64,000 nt of DNA. Origin: Bipolaris cookei (taxonomy: Eukaryota > Ascomycota > Dothideomycetes > Pleosporales > Pleosporaceae). The stretch covers positions 248,001-312,000 of the forward strand of contig NRSV01000031.1 of the NCBI GenBank assembly GCA_002286855.1, read 5' to 3'. The translations under genes and the position numbers were made by a program. This document shows, piece after piece, positions 47,501-58,915 of this stretch. The notes beneath the pieces were generated by a model. It ran no database searches. It saw nothing but the letters and a program-made list of their open reading frames with translations, and was not told the origin of the DNA. Each line of letters opens with the position of its first letter. Position 1 is the stretch's first letter.

Positions 47501-48047
47501 GGCAGTATCCATTGTGTGCGCTCACCTCCGCCTGTCAAGCCATGCACGGTGCGTCCATCTTCAGTCCAGATCAAGCCCTCATTGTTCGCGTCCCAGACGA
47601 ACTCGAGATGTTCCTTGTCCAATAAGTAGTCGGGAAGGGTGAGCTGGACCTTGAACCAGTGCGTCGACCAACTGGGACCAAAGGATTCACCAACCTTTGT
47701 CGGATGAAACGCGTGTGATGTCGCCTCATCGAAGAGCGGACGCAAGAGATCCGGAGGCGAGTAGACGGATAGCTTGATCCACTCTGGACCTGATGCGACG
47801 GCTTCGGTGAGCTTGCTATATGACGTATAAGCATATGATGCCTAGACCTGTGTGCTGTGGTCATGGCCACTACAGCTCCAAGGACTTACCCTATGAGACT
47901 TTGTTCACGGTACTGGCCTCCATCGAAAAACTGCCTCAAGCGGCTCTCGTAGATGCTGTGAATCTGCTTTCCGACTGGGCCGTCGGATAACTTCGGGTAG
48001 TCGTTGGCTACCGTCACTGGTATAATACGATGTGATTCTCCGCCCAT
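44571..48047 (-). CDS. AMS1: GH38 alpha-mannosidase, vacuolar type
   Basis: Hydrolyses terminal alpha-mannose from free oligosaccharides in the cytosol and vacuole. Three exons, 48047-47890, 47815-46048 and 45998-44571, give 1117 aa, the normal size for Ams1. The Zn-binding HID in [19 protein letters not shown] and the nucleophile region [16 protein letters not shown] are intact. The C-terminal beta-sandwich domain includes [14 protein letters not shown]. No signal peptide at the start ([11 protein letters not shown]), as for the cytosol-to-vacuole delivered yeast protein. Convergent with SEC9, with 295 bp between the stops. Confidence 0.93.
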
Positions 48048-50309
48048 GATTGATGAGATGAAGCTGTCAAATGTGGAGCTTCGTGCGTGGGTTGAAGAAG
48101 AGATGGGGATTTAGCGTATCAGCTGAGAGCTGCTAGAAGAGTACAAGAGCTTTGTGTACCTTGCATGAGCTCCATGTTGGGGGAGCTCAGCTTTCCCCGC
48201 ATCTTGGCGGCCAATGGTCCATGCTCTTGCTCCCGTACGTATCCACTACCCGCTCTCCCGCATGCCTCCATGCACGTGATCAACTTGGATATATCTTGGA
48301 AATATTGCTACACCTGCGCCCAAAATCTAAAAACTCAGATTGGCATGCTGAATGTACTGCTTGATGTTTCTTTATGTGATACTATGATCGTTGAAAACAG
48401 CATGAAGCATCGGTAGTTACTGCAACTAATGGTTGATTCTTGTATTCATATCTGGGAAGAGATGAAAATATCGTACCATACTTGTCTTGGTTGCAGCTGA
48501 GGTAGAAGAACGCCATATCGCTGTAGGCCGTACTATCTTCTACGTTAATGTCTAAACAGAGAGTGTAATAGAACCAGAATCAATGTTTAGTAATATTCAT
48601 AATCCTACTGAGTGGATGTATAGTGCTCTGAGTACCAGCTACTCACAAGCGCCAAGAATACTGTCGGCTTACGAGATGTGGTGTAAGTATAATCAGACTA
48701 ACAAAAACGAGACAATATATTCTCGCGTACTTCAATACGGCACTAGAGTTGAATACAAAATCATCTACACCTACAAAATTACCTTCCTCCTTCCATCCAA
48801 GCCTTCTCCTCATCCCCCTATCGCCACCCCCATTGTCTCCCGTCCAAGATTTCCATGCATCATTCCGGGCAGCAATTTCCTACATGTTTGACGTAATTTC
48901 CTAGTTTGAAGGCGAAATTCTCCATAATTCTCCTCCATTACACTTCTTCACAGTAGGAGCAGGACCAGAGCAACATTTCAAGGAAGCTGTCTTGTTCTGT
49001 GCCACATCGCTGCATGCCTTTATCACGTTTCCTCTTTCAAAAAGTTGGAAGGTGAGCATGAGTCCCAGTCGTGGGACCAGAGGGTGTTCGGATACGGATG
49101 GTACGGTCTGCAGATTTTTGTTATATGCTGGGCGGGTGCCCTTTTGATAAGAGCACTGTATAACAGCGCGAGTTAGACGATACTGATGGTTCGATAGAGT
49201 CGAAATTTCCTTGCACGTGATACATACGCATAAAGGGTTGTCACGGTTGGGATGTTGGTCGCTGAGCTCTGTTTGAATGGCATAGCTACATACTGGGCGG
49301 TTGTTTCTGCGAGCTGGACAAACATCATTACAATCAGTTAGCTGCAGGATTAGAGAAATGACGTTCCATACAATTCACTAGCAGCTCACTTGCATAGATT
49401 ATTGGCGATCTTATATTTTAACCCGGCCTCTTTCTAAGCACAAATATCTCGTAAACATCATTTAGTGAGGATTTGACGTCAGACTTGAGTATTAGAATTT
49501 AGTAGTCCATGGGACTCATAGGCTTTTTTATTTCGTAGCCCATGAGTGTAGGAGCAATTGTATGTAAAAGTAAGACGTCGATTTGCAGGCTCGATAATTC
49601 GATGAATCTCTTACCCGAGCTGTCCTGGTCCCTGATCTAGGAAAGAGAGCGACGCGCTTCCCATGAGCACTGTCAGTCTCACATGCATCAGGGAAGCTCA
49701 GACCAATTCTCCACGACTAGTATCATACTGGAGTATAAACGTCGCGGGCTGCAGCTGAAAGAGCCAATGGGCCTAGGATATTGCAACGCAGACTCATGGC
49801 GTGCATATCTGCACAGAATGCATAGCGGCAGACCAGAGGGGGAACTTTATCGTCGAGTGGATCAGCGGCTAGACCGTGAGCTCTACACCGATTGGCGTTA
49901 GTACGATCGAAGCACAATGACCGTGCTATTACGCCAGCCAAAAGCGGATCACGCTGAAATATCATTGATGTCATTGCGATACGCTTGTGAAGGGTGGAAA
50001 TGCTGGTGGTGCCACGGTCGTGAGGGGATCTGGGCGCGTCGCGAGTTGGTGAGGGGGCTTTTGATGATGTACTTGATATGAGATGGTTGGCGTGAAGAAA
50101 AAGGAAAAGGGTGTTTGTTTGTGCCGGAACGAATACGTCAGTGGAGGAAGACTTGGTGTTGGATAGATAATTGCGTTTGTCCGTCGGGTTGATTGTTTAA
50201 AATGCGTCGTATTTCGCCTTGCAGCAAACAATTGCTAGAAGAGGTCTACCGCATTTGTCAGCTCACAGCAGTGCCACTACAGCTCAGCATTTGAAGTTAC
50301 GCAGTCAGT
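48048..50309. other. Gene-poor intergenic region
   Basis: 2.26 kb. It should contain the AMS1 promoter at the left and the promoter of the next gene at the right. Only short, unrecognisable open frames occur; no tRNA, repeat or transposon remnant was recognised. Confidence 0.35.
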
Positions 50310-51033
50310 ATGTCTTCAAAGATGGATGACAAGTATAGGGATCTGGAGGTCCGTGAGCCAACCAAGGGGGAGGTTCAGGAAGGGGGCAAGGGATGCGCGC
50401 CAAGTCAGTGGTCGGCTACAAAGGTACGAGGCGACATGCGCAAAAAGTGGGCGTTTGATTAATGCCATGCAACCGTAGGGGCAGATGATGGCATTGGGAC
50501 ATAAGAAGCGAGGAGGCGACTACAGGGTCGACGAGAAACATGAGACAGCCACAGACGAAGAGTGCAGCTCGGCGAAGGGATACATCAAGATTAACAGGAA
50601 GAGCGTCAGCGACTGCACAACGCACTGGGATGACCCCGAATATATGGAAAGCAATGAGCGGGAATACCGAAAGTTCCAGCAAGAGGAGCGCAGGTCCAAG
50701 GGTAGCTCGCATGAGGAGGAGGGTGGGAAGAAGCGTGGGCGGGGAGCGAACGCGGTATGCCCGAACAAGAAAGCAAAGAACACAGGGGGAAGTGATGGGG
50801 AGCCAACAGGGGCAGCCGGAGACAAGACGCGGGTTCCGAAGAGGGGTCAACAGGTGCAGTGGTATGGGCGTGGTGGGAGTGATAAGGGCCAAGTGGTCGA
50901 AGTCTTGTACGAGAAGAAGGAAGTTGGGGGCAAGAGGGTTAAGGCGAGCAGGGAAGACCCCCAGGTTGTAATCAAGAGCGAGTTGTCAGGGGAGACGAGT
51001 GTGCTGGAGCCGGAAGCAGTGTATTTTGAATAG
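50310..51033 (+). CDS. Small DUF2945/HVA1 (hypervirulence-associated TUDOR-type) domain protein
   Basis: Function unknown. Two exons, 50310-50423 and 50479-51033, give 222 aa. The C-terminal 65 residues (from KRGQQVQWYG, with KGQVVEVLYEKKE and VIKSELSGETSVLEPEAVYF) match the small beta-barrel domain called DUF2945 or HVA1 TUDOR. The middle is very charged and low-complexity (Lys, Arg, Glu, Gly), with a basic stretch KKRGRG and PNKKAKN that may direct it to the nucleus. An upstream segment (GGDYRVDEKHE, DCTTHWDDPEYME) is unassigned. Family proteins are widespread in fungi without a defined role. Confidence 0.7.
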
Positions 51034-51822
51034 ATGTGGAGCAGAAGACGAGGTAAGCAGAGGGAGATCCGGGGCAGTGGAAAGGCAGGTGGTGTAGCAT
51101 TGAATGCAGAGTAGCTTGGAGACCGTGTCCAATTGTGTGTTTGCTGCGTGCATGGTTCGTTGGGCAGGTGGCGATTCTCACTAGCGCGACGCTAGTGCTG
51201 TGGTGGTGGGGAGCATTACATACTGTATGTGTATGTGTACATAGATACAACATGTGTACATATGTACTGTAGAGTATTGTACACGTCCAAGTGCTGCACA
51301 TACTGGTGCATACTCAGGAAACAAAATTACGCTCAGTAGAGATGAAGCCTGGCTAGTGGGCTGTGGAGGGACACGAGATGAGAATAACGGTAGGGAGCAG
51401 GGACAGATGAGCTCCATGGTAACATATAGATGTGTGTAGATAGCATGTCAGTAAATAGACTTGTGTGTATATGATTCTCAAATGACCGCGGGCACGGCCT
51501 TGCTGACGTAGTGGGGCCAGGCCCACATGGGTGCACGACGGGGAAGAGGCAAGGGAGCAAGCGGGCAGGCGGTGATTGGGCGGATAGCAAAAATGTGCGT
51601 ATTGTTGCAGCAAGGTCAGACTATGTATCCGAGGCGACGCTGCAAGGTTGTGGCGAGGGGCTCATTGTTGATGGCCGGGCAATAGCCAGTGCAGCAGCGC
51701 AACGTCTGGTAGGTTGCCGTGGTGTTTAGCATTAAGCACTTGTGGTTGTGTGCTGCGTGTGAGCTGACAAGCTGGGCTGCCGTGCCGTGTAGTATGGATA
51801 TGTATACTTATTTATATGAAGA

Positions 51823-51862
51823 GCACCAGCATAGCACCAGCACCAGCACCAGCACCAGCGCC
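51823..51862. repeat. Microsatellite of AGCACC hexanucleotides
   Basis: Several tandem AGCACC units, slightly interrupted (AGCATAGCACC at the left). Confidence 0.8.
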
Positions 51863-51993
51863 AACAAAAAAACAGTATCAACAACGGCGTCAAAAACAAC
51901 AGCAGCAGCGCAGGGAGAGCCATGCAGTTGAGCCAGATGTTGCTGGGTGCATGCGGCGGGGAGGCGGTCAGGTCAGTGGTGGCATGGATCAAG

Positions 51994-52067
51994 ATGCAGC
52001 AGTAGCAGTGGCAGTGGCTGTGGTGGTGGTGGTGGTGGTAGCAGCAGCAGCAGCAACAACAACAATA
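51994..52067. repeat. Compound trinucleotide microsatellite
   Basis: Runs of GCAGTG-like units, then (TGG)n, (CAG)n and (CAA)n in succession. Confidence 0.8.
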
Positions 52068-53029
52068 GCCGTAAGCACATACTTGGCAGCGACGGTATCA
52101 CTATCCTTGTGCTATGCCATGCATTGTGTGCATGTTACATGGAATCATATTTGTATAGTAAACATACATACTTCCATGAGTATTCGGCCCAGTAGCTGGT
52201 GTGCCGTTGTGTTATATTATTTTGGTAGCCGGGATGGTGCAGCGTTGAGCAGCGTCGGGGGCGCAGGATGCGCGCCGTGCACCAGAGGGTAAGCAGCATC
52301 ATCTGCACCCGCCGGCTGCTAGCCTCCGCCCTGCACGGCGCTTTTCCGTGTGACTTTCACTCGACGCGTGCGGCCTGGCGACTTTTGCCAGCTGGATAGC
52401 GCTGCCCACCCACGACCTGCACTCGTTCCATCCCTCGCCGGGCTCCCTCACCTACCCCTCGCTAGCCCGCCCACGCTGCTGCACCACGCCGTTGCTGCAT
52501 CCACTTACCTCACCTCCTCCTGTCGCTCTAACACGCTCGTGCTGCCGGCTGATACATCCACCCTCTGCCCCTCTCTGTCTCTCCACCCACCCAGCACATC
52601 CGCCAATCCACCCCCAAGCACGCTCCAAAAAAATAACACCCACCCGCCGCTCTTTGCTACATCACCACTACATACTCCTCTCCCTCCACTGCCTCCACTG
52701 CCGTCAAATCAACTGCTGCCACCGTTACTCTGCCCCCGTTGCCCTGTCCAATCCTCCGTCTGGCTCCGCAATGCAGCTGCTCTAGACTCGTCCTCGTTGC
52801 AGTCAGCACCGCACTGCACCACAAAGCCGGCCCTCGCCTCCTATATACTCCAAGCCCAAAGCCCTCTCGGTCCATTTCAGAGCCCTCCAACATGGTCTTG
52901 GGAGCCCTCTGCTCATAGCAAATCACCAATACGCCCTCGGGCACGCGCGCCCATCCCCTCTTCCTCCCGACCTCGGGTCCGAGCAACCAGAGCCGCACCC
53001 ACGGCATTCGTAACCCCCCAACAGCACCA

Positions 53030-56000
53030 ATGGCTGACGACAAGAAACCCACGACGCTAGCTCCCCCCGCCGTCACGGCACTCAAGCATGAGGCCGCTAC
53101 CTCGCCTGGCCACCGACATAGCATGGAGAGGACCGTTAGCCAGGACATGCGCAATGAGCGTGCAGACCTCAAGGAGGCTGCCGAGCACAGTCTGAACATC
53201 ATCATGGACCTGGACCTTGAGGGCAAGATCCGCTACGTCAGCCCCTCGTGGACTGATGTCATTGGCACTCTGCCCGCCCAAGTCACGGGCAAGCCGGTGC
53301 TCGATTTGATATGCTCCGGCGCAGACGGCTTCGCTGAGGCAATCGAGTCCGTCAGAAAGGACGATTCGAGGAGCCACATTGCCCGTTTCACCATCCAACT
53401 AGGCCCCCATTCCATTCTGCGCCAACGACGGCCTAAGCACTCTGTTGCCCAAGGCCAAGAGTCTACGCCACGCTCGCCAACCAATGTGCCCGACGACGAT
53501 GAACAGTTCCTCAACGTAGAAGCTCAGGGCATCATGGTCTACGATCGAACAACTGGGGCCGAGAGCCACGTACGTACCGGCATACATCGACGACATTCGC
53601 ACACAACTACTAACTAACACTTGCAGACCATGTGGATGGTGAGACCCTCGGTCATTCGTGAGGTCACCATTGATCTTCCAGAAGTCCTTGTCGAGGCCCT
53701 TGGTGTCGGAGCAGAAGTCCTCGCCCACTACCTGACAGGCCTTGCCGAACAAAGTGCTACAGACCCTGGAAACTGTGCTCCGCCACTGCCTGTTCTCTGT
53801 CGCATTTGTGAACGGCAGATTACGCCTTGGTGGTTTGAGAAGCACTCTGAACTCTGTCTCCAGGAGCACCGCGCAGAAATGGACGTGCAAATGGCCCAAG
53901 AGACTCTCGCAGAACACCGCAACGCCATTGTCAAAGTCCTCGACACTCTAGAGTCTCACAGCCAGCGCTCAAGACCTGCTTCGATAGACTCCGTACAACC
54001 CCTTCAACCCGCAGAATACAAAGGCCTCATTATCCACTCGACATCGACTCCCTCTTCGGGCAGCCCTTCTAGCACTCCCTCCGGCCGCAATTCTCCAGCA
54101 TCCCCGCCCTCGCGATCTCGCGAGCGCTCCGAGCGTCCATCAGGGTTTGGCCATCATCGTGCACGGTCATTTGCCGTCCGAAGACCCTTAGCGCGCATCG
54201 TTGAGCTAGTCTTGGACTTGTGCGACACCGCTCTTGAGATCAACACACCAGCGGTCAAGGACAATACCCGCGGCCAGTCAGTCGCAGAGTTTCGCACCCA
54301 ATCACCACAATCTGAGAACCGCATATCACAGGTTCTCCAATGGCAATCGCCCACCACAGGCTCAGCTGACCATACTGAGGGCCTCAAGCTGCTGTGTGAA
54401 GACACTAGTAAACTTGCAAGAGCAAAGGTTGACGCCGTCACACGTCACCGACGTGTCCTCGAGTACTCTGAGCGGCTGCGCATCGAATTCGACATTTTGG
54501 TTCAGGAGTGCATTGAAGCCGCCATTCTGAAAGCTGCCCGCATCGCTGCAGGCGAAGACAGCTCGTCCGAGGATGAGCGACACGAAGAAGTACAGTCAGA
54601 TACAAATGACACAGATACGGCTACTGACACAGCCCCCGGTGAAGAGGGGATATTCCCTTGTTCATTTGATCCCCCTTCTTCAATAGCGCATGCTCTGCGC
54701 AACACATCAGATGCCTCGTTGCCAGCACGAGTGGGACGCCGCGAGTCTTCGGTGGCTGGCTCCAATAGATCTAGCAGCCCAAGAGGAGGATGCCAAACAC
54801 CACGATCACACGTTGGTGCCATCAGCATAGCAACACACAACAAGCGCCAGTCCATGCATTTTGAAAGTGACACTGGTGCTGAGAGTGACACCAGCATGCG
54901 TTCGTCTGTACTCTCTGGTCCGCGCCGAGCCGACTCGCCCGCGACCTCCGATGTTGGCTTAGGCAGAGTAGCTAGTTCACGAGAGCGTAAGCGCAAGAGC
55001 TTGATACTACCGAGTGTCATGTCCAGTCGACAACAATCACCAGCTCGCTCCATGGTGCCTCCGCCTTCTTCACCTCTTCGGACAACCAAGCCACGCCTTC
55101 CCAGTGGTGTTGAAGGCATCCACTCTCCAATCACCTCACCCGTGCTGCAGACAACAGAGTTTTCGTCGCCGGCCATGATGCACACGATACAACATCACCG
55201 CAGACAGTCCTCTACTGCTGGCTCAGACGGCCCGAAGCCGATTTCCCCTCGCCTTATTGCCTCCACCCAGCCACAACCGCGGGCTGTTCCCCCGTCTATC
55301 AAAGATTTCGAAATCATTAAGCCAATCAGCAAGGGCGCCTTTGGCAGTGTTTACCTTGCGAAGAAAAAGTCCACTGGCGAGTATTATGCCATCAAAGTCC
55401 TGAAAAAGGCAGACATGGTTGCAAAGAATCAGGTTACCAATGTAAAAGCCGAACGTGCCATTATGATGTGGCAAGGCGAGAGTGACTTTGTCGCAAAGTT
55501 GTACTGGACCTTTTCCAGCAAAGACTATCTGTATCTGGTCATGGAATACCTGAATGGTGGCGATTGCGCTTCGCTGATCAAAGTTCTTGGAGCTCTGCCT
55601 GAAGATTGGGCCAAGAAGTACCTGGCTGAGGTTGTTTTGGGGGTAGAGCATCTGCACAGTCGCGGCATTGTTCACCGCGACCTGAAGCCTGATAATCTTC
55701 TCATTGACGGCAAAGGTCATCTAAAGCTGACTGACTTTGGTTTGTCACGCATGGGTATGATTGGCCGTCAAAAGCGTGCCCTTAAATCAGTGGAACCGGC
55801 ACCCGACCTGCTGAAGACAGGTCCCTTTCATCGTGCAACATCTGTGGGGTCATCACGGTCTGCGTCGTTTGACCTTAACCACTCACCTTCACAAACACCG
55901 GCTATGACACCCGCACTTACCGGTGATATCGGCCAGCCATCATACTTTAGCCTGAACCGAGAGACTTCGCAGCAAAGCCGTGAGCGGTCGAGACGGCCTT

Positions 56001-58915
56001 CAGGAACACGGAGCGATAGTCAAGATAGTGATGCACTGCAAGCCATGTTTCGTCGTTTCTCAATAGTTGACGATTCGTTCAGTCACCCTCGCGGAAGATC
56101 GCCTATAGAAGAGGAAGCACTCAGTGACGACGGTTCGCCAGATCCATACGCAGTACCCATCTCAATGAGCCACAACGGATTGGCTCAGAATAGCGTGCTT
56201 GGTCTAACCTCTACAATGCCACCTCCGCCCATGACCTTGTTTGACCCCGAAGACAGCGATCGGCGGTTCGTGGGCACTCCTGACTATCTGGCTCCAGAGA
56301 CTATTGCTGGCAATGGCCAGGATGAAGTCAGCGATTGGTGGTCCCTAGGGTGCATCTTGTTCGAATCGCTCTATGGGTACCCACCTTTCCATGCCGACAC
56401 CCCAGATGAGGTGTTCCAGAATATCCTTGCGCGAAAGATTGACTGGCCAGCGGACGACGATGAGCTCTATGACATTTCAGATGAGGCAAAAGATCTAATG
56501 AATCGACTCATGTGTTCGGATCCAGCGGAGCGATTAGGTGCAAACAAGGACGAAAAGTTCGCCAGTGGTGGTGAGGAGATCAGAAGCCATCCCTGGTTCG
56601 CTGACATCAATTGGGACACGCTGCGAGACGACGAAGCTTCGTTCATTCCTGCACCTGAAAACCCAGAAGACACAGAGTACTTTGACTCTAGAGGAGCAGC
56701 CATGACCAACTTTAATCCAGAGTTCGAAGACCAGGCAACTACACCTGCAGGCACGCCAAGTACCGACTACCCTGATCGACCTCATGACGCTCTATCTAGA
56801 GTACGGTCGCAAGTGACCGTGTCAACCATGAAGCGTGGACTAATCCCTCTTCATATCCCAGCGCACGTACGAGAGGGTAGAACACGGCGGCTTAGCGAGC
56901 CTATGGCTGCTGATGATTTTGGCAACTTCAGCTACAAGAATCTTCCGGTTCTAGAAAAAGCCAATAAGGACGTGATCCAAAAACTGCGTGCCGAAGCTAT
57001 GCTCCCGCAGAACAAGCCAACGCCTCCTCTCCAATCGCCCAACGTTACATCGCCTTCGCCATCTTTAGAGAACAGCCCAATGCTACCTGGTTCTCTGAAA
57101 CGTACACTTTCTACCAACAGAGCCCCTGGACGGCCATCGTCTCCTTCCGTTAGCGGGCCCCATTCCTCTCCTAGTCGTGGCTCGCAGCCCTCTTCGCCTT
57201 TGCTCGTACAATTCAGTACTGGACAACATCATGACCGACGAAAGACGTCTAGTAGCTCGTCTACATTGTCGCACTCGACGAGTAACCCTTCAACACTGCA
57301 GCCCGGCATATCAGGCCTGAGGCCGTCTCCAGATGGTATTTCGCCAATTAAACTCCCCAAAACCCCATCATCGACAGGGACCTCTCAGGACAAGGCTGTA
57401 GCTGGACAACGCCAGACGTTTGCAGGGCCCGCACCCGCCGACTCGCCTCGGGCTCGATCGCAGACTATTGGATCTCAAGAAGAGGACATTGTACGTGACT
57501 TGCTGCCAGGACACTACAAGCGAAGAAGCCAGGTCCTTGACGTCTCACCGTCGTCATCGGATACCGAGGATTCTCGAGCCAAAGCTCTTCTCCGCGTACA
57601 GCGACGCAGACAAAGTTCTCGTAGGTTGTCTCAGATCAGCTTTGGCGACGGCCCATTCTTCCGGCCACTGGACGTCTTGATCTGCGAGGACCATCCAGTA
57701 TCTCGACTTGTCATGGAGAAGCTGCTGGAAAAGTTGCGTTGCCGTACATTGACAGTTACCAATGGCTCCGAGGCAATCCGTTACGCTATGGGAGAAGTCA
57801 AATTTGATGTCATCATGATGGAGTTCCGCCTGCCTCAAGTCAATGGCGCAGATGTTGCCCGCATGATCCGCGACACAAAAAATGCAAACACGCACACTCC
57901 CATTGTTGCTGTCACGGGGTATCTCAAGGAACTTCAAGCGCCACACTACTTCGACGCCCTCATTGAGAAGCCACCCACGGTTGCTAAGCTTACCGACACA
58001 CTAAGCAGGTTGTGTCAATGGAAAGCGCCCCCGCCAGGATGGACGCCAAGTCAATCATTCCCATCGATCATGCCTGCTTCTGGCCTCCGACAAGAGTCTT
58101 CGCGCCAGGAGGACAGCCCCTCTTCGCATTCGTCTGGCTTCCCAGCTGTGCCCTCAGCCAGCTACCGAGGCTCTAGCCGCGAAGACTCGATTAGCTCTAG
58201 CTTCTTTGGTGACAACGATAGTCGTGCAGGCGAGGACATACCTGTCAGAATTCATAACGCAGACGATTGGCGAGAGCGAGACATGGCGCGAGCCATAAGT
58301 GGCCTGGCAATTGGAGATGATGCCGCTAATGCAGATACCAAGAATGCTTCCTCCAATCGTGGCGGTCCACCTGACCTACCCCACGGGGACTCCACACAAC
58401 CTTCTCTCGAGGAGGCAACGATCCGCCGTCAGAGATCGACAGAGCAAGTAGGTGCAAAGCGCCGTATACTCGAAACGCGAAAGCATGAATCGGCAGAGTC
58501 TGGTGACGACGAGGACGACGAATTGGGCCACACTCCTATCCGTACTCGGAGCCCAAAGTCGCGACCAAAGTCAACTTCGAAGCTCGGGATTGAGATGATG
58601 CGCACAAACAGCAGAGGTAGTGTCATTTCCGTTGAAGATCCTGGCCAACCAGATTCGACGTTGCCTTCGTCCCCGCCTCCCATGATCACAGAGGACCGGG
58701 CAGCAGAGGAATATGAAGGTAACCTTCCCACATCCGTGTCTGCACCTTCATTACTCACACCGCCCGTCATCTTTCCCGAACAACCCGGGGATGACGTCGA
58801 GGAGTTTGTCATGGAAACGCCAAAGGCACAAAAGGAAACGGCTAGTCCAGATCCAGATCCGACACCCAAGGCAAAGAATGCCTCGCCGAAGCCGAGCAAT
58901 GCGAGCGATGACTAG
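53030..58915 (+). CDS. Rim15-type PAS/AGC kinase/receiver protein (Cek1-like)
   Basis: Nutrient-responsive kinase acting downstream of TOR and PKA, controlling quiescence through the Igo/endosulfine proteins. Two exons, 53030-53569 and 53627-58915, give 1942 aa. A PAS domain at about 45-150 (LNIIMDLDLEGKIRYVSPSW) is followed by a C2HC zinc motif (CRICERQITPWWFEKHSELC). The kinase starts near residue 740 (ISKGAFGSVYLAKKKS, AIKVLKK, HRDLKPDNLL, DFGLSRMG). It is interrupted before the activation segment (VGTPDYLAPE) by a serine-rich insertion of roughly 170 residues, as in the Rim15/Greatwall family. A receiver-like domain (about 1525-1645) begins RPLDVLICEDHPVSRLVMEK; at the phosphoacceptor position it has Glu (about 1579, IMMEFRLP). 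Long serine/proline-rich linkers separate the domains. Confidence 0.9.

Larger units (their letters stand above)
51034..53029. other. Intergenic region with microsatellites and the leader of the Rim15-like gene
   Basis: 2.0 kb. CA/GT-rich and trinucleotide repeats mark the middle (see the separate repeat entries). From about 52330 onward it is C/T-rich, consistent with a long 5' leader of the downstream kinase gene. No gene was supported. Confidence 0.4.

Noticed and set aside
52350..53060. 236-codon Pro/Ser-rich open frame before the Rim15-like gene
   Set aside because: Pure C/T-rich leader composition without domain features; it overlaps the kinase start in another frame.
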